Under the pieces are notes generated by a model that saw only the letters and a list, made by a program, of their open reading frames with translations, was not told where the DNA came from and made no database searches. Both the position numbers and the translations under genes were made by a program. Positions 44,978-53,566 of a stretch of DNA of 64,000 nucleotides are shown here, piece after piece. How positions within the stretch are numbered: position 1 is the first letter of the stretch; each line of letters begins with the position of its first letter. Origin of the DNA: Aureibaculum algae (GTDB taxonomy: Bacteria > Bacteroidota > Bacteroidia > Flavobacteriales > Flavobacteriaceae); assembly GCF_006065315.1 (NCBI RefSeq), contig NZ_CP040749.1, positions 248,001 to 312,000 on the forward strand. Reading direction: 5' to 3'.

Positions 44978-46102
44978 TTAGTTGGTTTTTTTATAACTCC
45001 AAACCGCCAACCCATTCATAACAATGGCATAGAGAAGTGTTTTGGAGAGTTGTGGAACAATATCTATAAAACCAGAACCTTTTAACATTACCATACGCAT
45101 TACTTCTACAAAGTATTTTATAGGGTTAAATTCCGTAAGGTATTGTGCCCATTTTGGCATGCTTTCAATAGGCGTAAACAAGCCACTCATTAAAATAAAA
45201 ATGACCATAAAAAACCATGCAATAAACATAGCTTGTTGTTGTGTATCTGTAAAGTTTGAAATGAATAAACCAATCCCTAAAACAACTAAAATATAAATGG
45301 AAGTGTAAAAATACATTAATGCCAAACTACCAACCATAGGAACATTAAATACAAGTTTTGAAATAATTAGTCCAACCGTTAACAAAGCCAAACCTATAAT
45401 CCAAAAAGGGAAAAGTTTACCAATAATAAACTGGCTTTTTTTTATGGGTGTGACATTAATTTGCTCTAATGTGCCAATTTCTTTTTCTCGAACAATATTC
45501 ATTCCCGAAAGAAAAAGTGTAATCATAGTAACCAAAAGCACTAAAATACCAGGAACCATAAAGGTTTTGTAATTCAAGGTTTTGTTATACCAAAAAGAAG
45601 GTATGGTCGTAATATTGACGGGTTGCACTTGAGACTGATCAGATGCTTGCATTAAATCGATCATAAGCTTCTTATTGAAACTTTGAATGATTTGAGTTAC
45701 ATATACATTTTCTACACCAGCGGCCGCTCCATCAATGGCATTTATGGTGACACCTAAATTATTGAATTTTTCGTTTTGTAAATCGCGTTCAAAATAGGAG
45801 GGAATTTCTAATAGCACATCAACATTACCTTTTTGCATGGACTCATTTGCTAATTTTTGTGATGGATAATTGGCAACCACATTAAAATAGGTAGAAGCAT
45901 GAAATTTTTCAATTAAGGCTCGTGATGTTGAACTGTGATCGTAATCAATATATCCGAATTTGATGTTTTTTACATCAAAAGTAGCTGCGTTGGCTAATAT
46001 TAGCAGTTGAATTAATGGCATAACAAAAATAATAGGCAACATAGACTTGTTTCTAAAAATCTGTTTGAATTCTTTTTGTATGATATAACCTAATCGCTTC
46101 AT
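44978..46102 (-). CDS. ABC-2 type efflux permease (YbhR/YbhS-like)
   Basis: The protein has 374 residues. An N-terminal membrane segment (about 22-42) precedes a large periplasmic loop (about 45-175) and five C-terminal membrane segments (about 180-370). This is the ABC2_membrane_3 layout of YbhS/YbhR-type drug or lipid exporters. It is the last gene of the cassette and shares one base with the previous permease gene. Both permeases probably pair with the two ATPases encoded upstream and with the HlyD and TolC proteins. Confidence 0.87.
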   Translation of the reverse strand: MKRLGYIIQKEFKQIFRNKSMLPIIFVMPLIQLLILANAATFDVKNIKFGYIDYDHSSTSRALIEKFHASTYFNVVANYPSQKLANESMQKGNVDVLLEIPSYFERDLQNEKFNNLGVTINAIDGAAAGVENVYVTQIIQSFNKKLMIDLMQASDQSQVQPVNITTIPSFWYNKTLNYKTFMVPGILVLLVTMITLFLSGMNIVREKEIGTLEQINVTPIKKSQFIIGKLFPFWIIGLALLTVGLIISKLVFNVPMVGSLALMYFYTSIYILVVLGIGLFISNFTDTQQQAMFIAWFFMVIFILMSGLFTPIESMPKWAQYLTEFNPIKYFVEVMRMVMLKGSGFIDIVPQLSKTLLYAIVMNGLAVWSYKKTN

Positions 46103-47208
46103 TATTCCAGTCTAATTTTATATTTTTTGATACTCAAGCCAATAAAAAACACTGTCATTCCTAATAAAATCAACGTTTCTTTCCAAATAAATTGCAATCC
46201 TACGCCTTTTAGCATAATTCCTTTTATAATAATAATAAACCATTTTGCGGGAATAATATTACTGATTACCTGTAACGGTACCGGCATACTTGAAACCGGA
46301 AAAATAAAACCAGATAATAAAATAACGGGTAGCATCAATCCCATTAAAGAAATCATCATTGCGGTTTGTTGTGTTGCAGAAATGGTTGAAATTAATATGC
46401 CTAATGCTAGTGATGTTATAATAAAGATGACACTTTCTACTCCTAATAAAAACAAACTACCTTGAACTGGCATTTTAAAAATGAAAATACTTAATACGAT
46501 AATGATAACAGCATTTATAATGGAGAGAAAAATATAGGGGAACACTTTGCCAATAATTACTTGAAAAGGTTTTAATGGAGAAACTAATAGAATTTCCATC
46601 GTTCCTAATTCTTTTTCGCGTGTTATAGAAATGGAAGTCATCATGGCCGAAACTAACATCAAAATAATAGTCATTACACCAGGTACAAACATGTACACAC
46701 TTTTTAATTCTGGATTATAGACCATGTGTGTTTGAGGTGTAATTTGATAAGCCATTGTACTATTATTGTTCTGTTCTTTTAGGTAACTTTGAAGAATGGC
46801 ATTTACATAATTACTAATTGTATTGGCGGTGTTGGGGTCCGTAGCATCAGTAATAACTTGAATGGTTGAATGGTTATTTTTAATTAGATTCTTACTGAAA
46901 TCTTTTTCGAAATTTAATACTGCTTTAACTTTACCTTTTTTAAAAACGGATTCAATATCTGATTCTTTTTCAAGAAATTGATGGATACTAAAATAATTTG
47001 AAGCAGAAATTTTATGGATGATTTCTTTTGTTGTTACATCTTTTGAGTGGTCTAAAATAGCGATATCAACATTGTTAATTTCATTTGTGATAGCAAACCC
47101 GAATAGCAATATTTGAGCAATAGGCATGCCGAAAAGGATGAATAACGAACGCTTATCTCTAAAGATATGGTAGAATTCTTTTTTTATAAAGCCTATAAAT
47201 CTTTTCAT
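46102..47208 (-). CDS. ABC-2 type efflux permease (YbhR/YbhS-like)
   Basis: This 368-residue protein has the same plan as its downstream partner: membrane segment, periplasmic loop, then five membrane segments. Typical motifs are REKELGTMEILLVSPL and VILLSGFIFPVSSMP. The pair is paralogous and probably forms a heterodimeric membrane core. Its start overlaps the ATPase gene by 4 bases (ATGA type), showing tight coupling. Confidence 0.88.
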   Translation of the reverse strand: MKRFIGFIKKEFYHIFRDKRSLFILFGMPIAQILLFGFAITNEINNVDIAILDHSKDVTTKEIIHKISASNYFSIHQFLEKESDIESVFKKGKVKAVLNFEKDFSKNLIKNNHSTIQVITDATDPNTANTISNYVNAILQSYLKEQNNNSTMAYQITPQTHMVYNPELKSVYMFVPGVMTIILMLVSAMMTSISITREKELGTMEILLVSPLKPFQVIIGKVFPYIFLSIINAVIIIVLSIFIFKMPVQGSLFLLGVESVIFIITSLALGILISTISATQQTAMMISLMGLMLPVILLSGFIFPVSSMPVPLQVISNIIPAKWFIIIIKGIMLKGVGLQFIWKETLILLGMTVFFIGLSIKKYKIRLE

Positions 47209-47936
47209 CCTCTAGCTAATTTTAAAAACACATCATTCATGCTTTTTGAATTAAATTGTTCTTTTAGTCTTTTTGGAGTGTCTAACGCTTCTATTTTACC
47301 ATTAACCATAATGGATACTCTATCGCAATATTCAGCCTCATCCATATAATGTGTAGTTACAAAAATAGTGGTGCCTTCATGGGATGCTTTATAAATCATT
47401 TCCCAAAATTGCCTTCTGGTAATAGGATCTACACCTCCTGTTGGTTCGTCTAAAAACACAATTTTTGGTTCGTGTAATAAGGCGACTGAAAAAGCTATTT
47501 TTTGTTTCCAGCCTAAGGGTAGGGAACCTACTAAATGATTGGCAATTTTTTCTAAACCTAATTCTTTAATTAATGCATTTGATTTTTCTTTGATCCTTTT
47601 TCTAGATAAACCATAAATACCACCAAAAAAAGTGATGTTTTCTTTAACGGTTAAATCGTCGTACAAGGCAAATTTTTGACTCATATAGCCAATATTTTTT
47701 TTAACATCTTCTGCATTCGTAAAAACGTTAAAATCGGCGACGTTTGCTTCTCCAGAAGTAGGGTTTGAAATACCAATTAGCATTTTCATTGCGGTGGTTT
47801 TACCCGCACCATTTGCTCCTAGAAACCCAAATATTTCACCTTTTTTTACGTCAAATGTTATGGCATTTACGGCGGTGAAATCTCCAAATTTTTTTGTCAA
47901 TTCTTTTACTTGTATGACGTTATTTTCTTGCATCAT
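47205..47936 (-). CDS. ABC transporter ATPase (second YbhF-like half)
   Basis: The protein has 243 residues with Walker A GANGAGKTT, Walker B IVFLDEPTGGVDP and the H-loop VTTHYMDEAE. The signature motif is LPLGWKQK instead of LSGGQ, as in the C-terminal half of YbhF. It is therefore a degenerate partner that probably works as a heterodimer with the ATPase encoded just upstream. It overlaps both neighbours by 4 bases. Confidence 0.9.
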   Translation of the reverse strand: MMQENNVIQVKELTKKFGDFTAVNAITFDVKKGEIFGFLGANGAGKTTAMKMLIGISNPTSGEANVADFNVFTNAEDVKKNIGYMSQKFALYDDLTVKENITFFGGIYGLSRKRIKEKSNALIKELGLEKIANHLVGSLPLGWKQKIAFSVALLHEPKIVFLDEPTGGVDPITRRQFWEMIYKASHEGTTIFVTTHYMDEAEYCDRVSIMVNGKIEALDTPKRLKEQFNSKSMNDVFLKLARG

Positions 47937-48835
47937 TTTGCTAGTTCCATAAAAGTATCTTCTATGGTGGCTTTCGTTTTTTCTATGGTTATCTCTTTTA
48001 ATCCGTTTTCTTCAAGATATTGCTGTAATTCATTCGGGTTAAAATCATCTCTTTTATCTGTATAATGAACAAATTCTCCAAACGGATACATGGTATAGGT
48101 GTTTTCAAATCCTTTTAGTTTTTGAAGTAGTTCATACATGTCTTTTGACCCTATGTTATAGATTGCTTTAGGATAATGTTTAACGATATTAATGGGTGTG
48201 TCAATTTCTAAAATTTCACCATCTTGAATCAATGCAATTCTATCGCAAAGTGCCGCTTCATCCATATAAGGTGTAGAAACCAGAATGGTGATTCCCTTTT
48301 GTTGTAACCGTTTTAGCATTTCCCAAAATTCTTTTCGAGAAACGGGGTCAACACCAGTGGTAGGCTCATCTAAAAACAATACTTTCGGTTTGTGAATTAG
48401 AGCACAGCATAATGCCAGTTTTTGCTTCATACCCCCAGAAAGTTTGCCAGCCCTTCGTTTTTTAAAGGGTTCAATTTGAACGTAAATTTCTTTGATTAAT
48501 TCGTAGTTCTCTTCAATGGTTGTTCCAAAAATAGTTGCAAAAAACGTAAGGTTTTCTTCAACAGTTAAATCTTGGTATAAAGAAAATTTTCCAGGCATGT
48601 AGCCCACACTTTTTCTAATGCTTTTATAGTCTTTTACAACATCAAAATCGGTAACATTGGCTTTGCCTTCATCAGCAATTAAAAGTGTTGTCAAAATTCT
48701 AAATAAGGTTGTTTTACCAGCACCATCTGGTCCAATTAACCCAAATAATTCGCCTGGATGCACTTTAAAAGAGATGTCTTTTAGGGCTTCAACTTTTCCA
48801 TAACTTTTACTGATATGTTCGAGATTAATGCTCAT
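47933..48835 (-). CDS. ABC transporter ATPase (first YbhF-like half)
   Basis: The protein has 300 residues with Walker A GPDGAGKTT, a canonical signature LSGGMKQKL, Walker B VLFLDEPTTGVDP and the switch STPYMDEAA, where the usual His is replaced by Pro-Tyr. The C-terminal extension (about 220-300) resembles the regulatory tail of ABC-2 ATPases. With its downstream partner it would replace the fused YbhF of Proteobacteria. It overlaps the preceding small membrane gene by 11 bases. Confidence 0.9.
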   Translation of the reverse strand: MSINLEHISKSYGKVEALKDISFKVHPGELFGLIGPDGAGKTTLFRILTTLLIADEGKANVTDFDVVKDYKSIRKSVGYMPGKFSLYQDLTVEENLTFFATIFGTTIEENYELIKEIYVQIEPFKKRRAGKLSGGMKQKLALCCALIHKPKVLFLDEPTTGVDPVSRKEFWEMLKRLQQKGITILVSTPYMDEAALCDRIALIQDGEILEIDTPINIVKHYPKAIYNIGSKDMYELLQKLKGFENTYTMYPFGEFVHYTDKRDDFNPNELQQYLEENGLKEITIEKTKATIEDTFMELAK

Positions 48836-49214
48836 GAGGGGCAGGTTTATTGGCGTTCAGCTTTTTACGCTTACTAGGGTAAGTGGTGAGTACAAAAATT
48901 AAAGTCCAAACACTTACTCTAAAAATCATTGCTTTAATACTTTCTGAAGATACAGTGTCAATAATAAAGTAGAGAAATAGTAGCATAAGCGTATGTATTA
49001 ATAAGATATAAAGGATCATCGTTTTAGCGGATGGCTTTTGTCGCCAAATCAATAAGGAAGTTAAAACTGAGATCACACCTAATACTATATTATAAATCAC
49101 CAACCAGATGAGAATAGTATAGGGTTTGGTGTCAATACCTAATAGGACTTTAGATCCTGCGAAAATGGACATTAAGCCAATAAATAGAGCGAGTATTGCG
49201 GCGACTTTTTTCAT
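48825..49214 (-). CDS. Small four-pass membrane protein of the efflux cassette
   Basis: This 129-residue protein has four hydrophobic segments (about 4-24, 34-56, 66-84 and 92-112) and a basic, His-ending tail. I do not recognise a family. It lies between the HlyD gene (49 bases away) and the first ATPase gene (11-base overlap), so it is expressed with the exporter and may be an accessory subunit. Confidence 0.7.
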   Translation of the reverse strand: MKKVAAILALFIGLMSIFAGSKVLLGIDTKPYTILIWLVIYNIVLGVISVLTSLLIWRQKPSAKTMILYILLIHTLMLLFLYFIIDTVSSESIKAMIFRVSVWTLIFVLTTYPSKRKKLNANKPAPHEH

Positions 49215-49263
49215 TTCTATTTGTTAAATTTTAATTTTTGAGGTTATGTGTTAATAAAGTGGG

Positions 49264-50148
49264 CTATTGTACCCACATCTCTGCGGGCATACCAATTTTT
49301 AAACTACCATCATTTGATACATCAACTTTTACCGCATATACCAGTGCCACGCGTTCTTCTTTAGTTTGGATAATTTTTGGTGTAAATTCGGCTTCAGAGG
49401 CAATCCAGCTAATTATGCCATCATAAGATTTCATAGTGTCTTCACCGTCAATTTTTACAGTTACTTTTTGACCTATTTTTAGTGTTGGCAATTGCGTTTC
49501 ACTTACATAAACACGTAATTGCATGGTTTGTAAATTTGCTATTTTGTAAAGTGGTTTTCCAAAAGTTGTAATTTCATTTGGTTCTGCGTATTTCGTTAAA
49601 ACCGTTCCTTTTATGGGATTGATTATTTTACTCTTAGCAATTAGATCTTGAATTTGTTGAATTTGAATATCGGTACTTTTTAATTCGTTTACCACAGGGG
49701 CATTTTGAATTTCTACACTCCTAATTCTATTTTTAATAACATCAATTTCACCCAATACATCGTCCAGTTGCTTTTGTGTTCCGGCATTCTCATTGATTAA
49801 ATTCTCTACACGATTTTTATTGGTAGTCGCCGTTTTTAGTTGTGCATTTAATACATTTATTTGAGACAATACACCTTTAGATTTTGAACCAATTACCATT
49901 TTAGAAACGCGAAGCTGTTCTTTTTTTAAATACAAAGCTAAGGTGTCTACATAACCTATAAATTGGTCTTTTTCTAGTGTAGCTCCTTCTTCTATGTCAA
50001 ATTGCAATAACTTTCCATTATTTTCGGCTGATATGGTTATTTCAGTAGCCTCAAAATTTCCATAACCATCTGCTTTATCACTTTTATTACAGGAAATTAA
50101 AAAACCTATAATTACACTTAAGGCTGTTATTTTCTTTATGATTTTCAT
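49264..50148 (-). CDS. HlyD/membrane fusion lipoprotein
   Basis: The protein has 294 residues with a lipoprotein signal peptide (lipobox FLISC) and a biotinyl-lipoyl-like hairpin (about 30-60). A coiled coil (about 75-165, NRVENLINENAGTQKQLDDV) and a beta-barrel domain (about 175-294, LRVYVSETQLPTLKIGQKVT) follow. It would link the ABC permeases in the inner membrane to the TolC channel. Being lipid-anchored is common for such adaptors in Bacteroidota. Confidence 0.88.
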   Translation of the reverse strand: MKIIKKITALSVIIGFLISCNKSDKADGYGNFEATEITISAENNGKLLQFDIEEGATLEKDQFIGYVDTLALYLKKEQLRVSKMVIGSKSKGVLSQINVLNAQLKTATTNKNRVENLINENAGTQKQLDDVLGEIDVIKNRIRSVEIQNAPVVNELKSTDIQIQQIQDLIAKSKIINPIKGTVLTKYAEPNEITTFGKPLYKIANLQTMQLRVYVSETQLPTLKIGQKVTVKIDGEDTMKSYDGIISWIASEAEFTPKIIQTKEERVALVYAVKVDVSNDGSLKIGMPAEMWVQ

Positions 50149-50178
50149 TTTATAGTTGTTTATGTTTATTTGTTATGT

Positions 50179-51435
50179 CTATAAACCTTTTGTAACCTGA
50201 TAATTCGCTTTTGACATTAACAATAATGTTTGATGTGTACTTAAGTTATTTTCTGCCTCGTATAAATTGGTCAGTTCGGTTATATAGGCAGACGAGGTTA
50301 TTACGCCTTGTTTTAATTGAGACGCTGCTGTTGCTAAAACCTTTTTACGTAATTCAATAATAGTTTGATCGGTAGCTATAAAAGTGGTTATTTTTTCAAT
50401 TTCTGATTTTTGTTGTTCCAATTCAATAGTGGTGTTTAGTTTAAAAACTTCGGAAGTAGTGTCAATTATATCTTTATTGATTTTTATGGATTGTCTTTGT
50501 TTTTTATTGGCATTCCAATCAAATACATTCCAATTTAGTTTTAGTCCAACGATATAATACGATTGAAAAGAATTGTCAAGCATGTTTAAGCCTGGGTTTC
50601 CATATCCGCCTTGAGCGAAGCCAACTAATTTTGGGGCTTTTTGTTTCTTGGTAAGTACTTCTGTTTTATTGATTTGTTCTTTTCTAAGCTCAAAAAGATT
50701 TAACTCTGGTCTTTGAATAGTTGAATTAAAATCCAAGTTGTAAGATGGTTTTTCTAATTTGATAGTGTTATCCAGGTCCTTACCAATTAATGATGATAAA
50801 GTAGCAATTAATGAAGTCCGGTTGAGATCAGTTTCAAGCATCTGTTGTTCAATTTTTAAAATTTCAGCTTCAAGAACTTGGTCGGAGGCAGGCAATATAA
50901 TTCCGTATTTAATTCCTGCTTTTATTTCTTTTAATTTGGCTTCTAATTGTTTTATTTTGGAGGTGAGTAATGCTGTTTTTTCCTGTAAGAGGATAATGGA
51001 AAAGTAGACTTGGTTTATTTTATTTTTTAAGGAATATAAACTGACAGCTACTTCTTTTTGTTGGGTTTTTAGATTTGCTTTTTTTAAGTCTATGGTAGCA
51101 TTTACAATACCACCTGCATAAATTAATTGATTTACGTTTAACGAGGCTTTGTATTGATCTTTGTTTAAGGGTTCAACGGTGATGTTTGGAATTGAAAATG
51201 GGAATTCAATGACGTCAGATTGGTACGTAGCTTGTCCAGCTAAATCAATTGAAGGAAGTTTTTCTGTTTTAATGGTTTCAATGTCTAATGAGTTTTGTTT
51301 GGCCAATAACTCATGTTGTTTTGCTAATGGATAATTCGTAGTCACCAAATTATAACACTTTTCAAGAGAAATTTCTTCCTGTGCTAACATTGGAATAGTG
51401 AATAGTATAAGTAAAATGAGTGCTATGTTTTTCAT
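50179..51435 (-). CDS. TolC-family outer membrane efflux protein
   Basis: This 418-residue outer membrane channel protein has a signal peptide (about 1-18, ending PMLAQ) and two repeated coiled-coil/OEP halves (about 20-210 and 215-418). Key text is EKCYNLVTTNYPLAKQ near the N-terminus and GVITSSAYITELTNLYEA near the end. It is the first structural gene of the cassette; its first base is also the last base of the TetR gene. Confidence 0.88.
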   Translation of the reverse strand: MKNIALILLILFTIPMLAQEEISLEKCYNLVTTNYPLAKQHELLAKQNSLDIETIKTEKLPSIDLAGQATYQSDVIEFPFSIPNITVEPLNKDQYKASLNVNQLIYAGGIVNATIDLKKANLKTQQKEVAVSLYSLKNKINQVYFSIILLQEKTALLTSKIKQLEAKLKEIKAGIKYGIILPASDQVLEAEILKIEQQMLETDLNRTSLIATLSSLIGKDLDNTIKLEKPSYNLDFNSTIQRPELNLFELRKEQINKTEVLTKKQKAPKLVGFAQGGYGNPGLNMLDNSFQSYYIVGLKLNWNVFDWNANKKQRQSIKINKDIIDTTSEVFKLNTTIELEQQKSEIEKITTFIATDQTIIELRKKVLATAASQLKQGVITSSAYITELTNLYEAENNLSTHQTLLLMSKANYQVTKGL

Positions 51436-52052
51436 TACTTCCGTTTTATTGCATTGATAATAAAATTTGAGACTTCCGTTTTACGTTCTTCCATTAAGTG
51501 ATTAAAAGTGTTTTCGTCGGTATTTGTAATACTTTTGATTAATGGTTTGGCTAAAAAGGGAAAGATGTTCAAGGCTAAAATATTGATGAATAACTGCTCT
51601 GCTTTTATGGGTATAATAATTCCTTTTTTCACCTCTCTTTCAAGTTGTTTTTTAAACTTATCGATAGTTGGAAATCCAATCGTTTTCTGAACCTTTGAAA
51701 TGAAGTCTGTATTTCTGTTGAGTTCTTGAAAAATAAAATTGGGTAAATATGGATGCTCAGAAATAAAAGAGATGTAGTTGTGTGTAAAATTTTTAATCTT
51801 GTCTTCAATGGAAGAATTGTCGTCTAAAATAGATTTAATTTGTGGGGCAATTAATGAAAATGCCTTATGAAAAACAGTTTCAAAAAGTAGTTGTTTACTT
51901 CTAAAATAATAATGTAATAAGGCTTTGTTAATACCGGCCTCATCGGCAATTTCTTGCATACGTGCTCCATCCAAACCTTTGCGTTGAAAAATAACTTCTG
52001 CGGCATTTAAAATGTCTGTTTCCGTGTTACTATCTTTTGTTTTTAATTTCAT
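51435..52052 (-). CDS. TetR-family repressor of the efflux cassette
   Basis: The protein has 205 residues with an N-terminal TetR helix-turn-helix (about 10-55: ILNAAEVIFQRKGLDGARMQ and KALLHYYFRSKQLLF). The ligand domain (about 60-205) is diverse, as is usual. It is the first gene of the operon and would repress it by binding the palindrome TTAACCAAATGGTTAA, 15 bases upstream of its start. Induction by a substrate of the pump is the usual model; the ligand is unknown. Confidence 0.9.
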   Translation of the reverse strand: MKLKTKDSNTETDILNAAEVIFQRKGLDGARMQEIADEAGINKALLHYYFRSKQLLFETVFHKAFSLIAPQIKSILDDNSSIEDKIKNFTHNYISFISEHPYLPNFIFQELNRNTDFISKVQKTIGFPTIDKFKKQLEREVKKGIIIPIKAEQLFINILALNIFPFLAKPLIKSITNTDENTFNHLMEERKTEVSNFIINAIKRK

Positions 52053-52067
52053 ATTTAACTATACGGT

Positions 52068-52083
52068 TTAACCAAATGGTTAA
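52068..52083. promoter_or_regulatory. Palindromic operator of the TetR regulator
   Basis: TTAACCAAATGGTTAA is a perfect 16-bp palindrome (7-bp arms, AA/TT centre). It lies directly downstream of the -7 box CAAAGATA/TATCTTTG (52084-52091), covering the expected transcript start. This is a classic position for repression. Confidence 0.65.
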
Positions 52084-52091
52084 CAAAGATA
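52084..52091 (-). promoter_or_regulatory. -7 box of the TetR/efflux operon
   Basis: The minus strand reads TATCTTTG, matching TAnnTTTG, 31 bases upstream of the ATG at 52052 and touching the palindrome. Confidence 0.55.
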
Positions 52092-52122
52092 AATGATTTT
52101 TTTTACCTAACAAATTAAATTC

Positions 52123-52130
52123 TATTTTTG
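52123..52130 (+). promoter_or_regulatory. -7 box of the serine hydrolase gene
   Basis: TATTTTTG matches TAnnTTTG, 23 bases upstream of the ATG at 52154. It is divergent from the TetR promoter, 31 bases away. Confidence 0.5.
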
Positions 52131-52153
52131 TAGAGAATTGAAAAAACCATTTA

Positions 52154-53494
52154 ATGAAGAAATTAATAAAGTACATCCTATTATTAGCTGTTTTAGCCCT
52201 TGTTTACGTTGTGTATACAAATTATCCAAGATTAAATATGATAGCTGGATATTCTGCAAAAAACATGGCGTCATCTGTGTTTTTGGCTGATAGAAGTTTT
52301 GAATTTACAGATAGTATTGATAATAGTTTTACACCAATAAATGGTGCCGCTGATGAGATTAATGAAAAAGAGAAATCAGCTACGGCTTCCGTTTACGGAT
52401 TACTAACCCGAAAAGCAATTTATAGAGATGGGTTAGGAGCTGTGTTGGTTCCAAAAGGAGCAGATGAAAATGAAGCCTACTTAAAACCAAGGAGAAATAG
52501 ATCAGATTCAGGATTAGCTTTTCCTTTTGGAGATCAAGAGCAGAAAGATTCAATAATGGAGAAAGTTGATTATAGTATGCTACAAACGGCTGTTGATAGA
52601 ATGTTCAGCAATAATGATTTAAAGCAAACGAGGAGTGTTTTAGTAGTGTACAAAGATCAGATAATTGCAGAGAAATATGCAAATGGGTTTGATAAAAATT
52701 CTAAGTTGTCGGGCTGGTCTATGACCAAAAGTATAACGGCTACCTTATTTGGCATTTTACAAAAACAAGGAAAGCTAAACGTTGAAGATAAAGCACCTGT
52801 AGAAAGTTGGAAAGATGACGAAAGAGCGGAAATAACAATCAATGATCTATTACACATGAATAGTGGATTGGAATGGGAAGAAAATTATAAAGAAATCTCT
52901 GACGTTACAAAAATGCTATTTTTAACTGACAATATGCCTAAAATTCAAGAGGATAAACAGTTAATTGGAAAGCCTAATGAAACTTGGAATTATTCTTCTG
53001 GAACTACCAATTTACTTTCTGGAATTTTAAGAAAACAATTTAATTCACATCAAGAGTATTTAGATTTTTGGTATGCTGCCCTAATTGATAAAATAGGTAT
53101 GCACTCCATGCTTGTAGAGGCTGATATGGACGGAAATTACGTTGGTTCTTCTTACGGATGGGCAAATACACGCGATTGGGCTAAATTCGGACTGCTTTAC
53201 TTGCATAAAGGCAATTGGAATGGTGAACAAGTATTTGATCCTTCATGGGTAGATTACGTAAAAACACCTACCAATGGATCAGATGGTGAATATGGTGGTC
53301 ATTTTTGGTTAAATGCTGGAGGTAAATATCCTGATGTTTCAAAAGAGGTGTATTCTGCTAATGGTTTTCAAAAACAACGTGTTTTTATAATTCCTTCTAA
53401 GGACTTAGTAATTGTTCGAATGGGATTGACAAATGGAGAAGATATTGTTGATTTTAATGCTTTTTTAAGAGATATCATTAAAAGTATTCAGTAG
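52154..53494 (+). CDS. Serine hydrolase (class C beta-lactamase family)
   Basis: This 446-residue protein has an N-terminal membrane anchor or signal (about 4-22). The beta-lactamase-fold domain (about 140-440) has the SxxK nucleophile in WSMTKSITATL, and the Tyr motif NYSSGTTNLLSG. The third motif is not the usual KTG; a HFWLNAGG stretch is in the expected area. It is probably an esterase or D-amino peptidase rather than a beta-lactamase. It is transcribed away from the efflux cassette and shares its control region, so the two may be co-regulated. Confidence 0.86.
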   Translation: MKKLIKYILLLAVLALVYVVYTNYPRLNMIAGYSAKNMASSVFLADRSFEFTDSIDNSFTPINGAADEINEKEKSATASVYGLLTRKAIYRDGLGAVLVPKGADENEAYLKPRRNRSDSGLAFPFGDQEQKDSIMEKVDYSMLQTAVDRMFSNNDLKQTRSVLVVYKDQIIAEKYANGFDKNSKLSGWSMTKSITATLFGILQKQGKLNVEDKAPVESWKDDERAEITINDLLHMNSGLEWEENYKEISDVTKMLFLTDNMPKIQEDKQLIGKPNETWNYSSGTTNLLSGILRKQFNSHQEYLDFWYAALIDKIGMHSMLVEADMDGNYVGSSYGWANTRDWAKFGLLYLHKGNWNGEQVFDPSWVDYVKTPTNGSDGEYGGHFWLNAGGKYPDVSKEVYSANGFQKQRVFIIPSKDLVIVRMGLTNGEDIVDFNAFLRDIIKSIQ

Positions 53495-53512
53495 AAAAAA
53501 AGTAGGCTAAAT

Positions 53513-53547
53513 AAAAAACAGTCAACAAGTAATGTTGACTGTTTTTT
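53513..53547. terminator. Bidirectional terminator between the serine hydrolase and sufD
   Basis: A perfect 14-bp stem, AAAAAACAGTCAAC/GTTGACTGTTTTTT, flanks a 7-base loop. A-tract and T-tract flanks allow termination in both directions between convergent genes. Confidence 0.85.
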
Positions 53548-53566
53548 AGTTTTTTACTCCGATTTT

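Noticed and set aside
52154..53494. True class C beta-lactamase or resistance gene
   Set aside because: SxxK and the YSS motif are present but no KTG motif is seen, and the protein is membrane-anchored with a long N-terminal region; a general serine hydrolase is the safer call.
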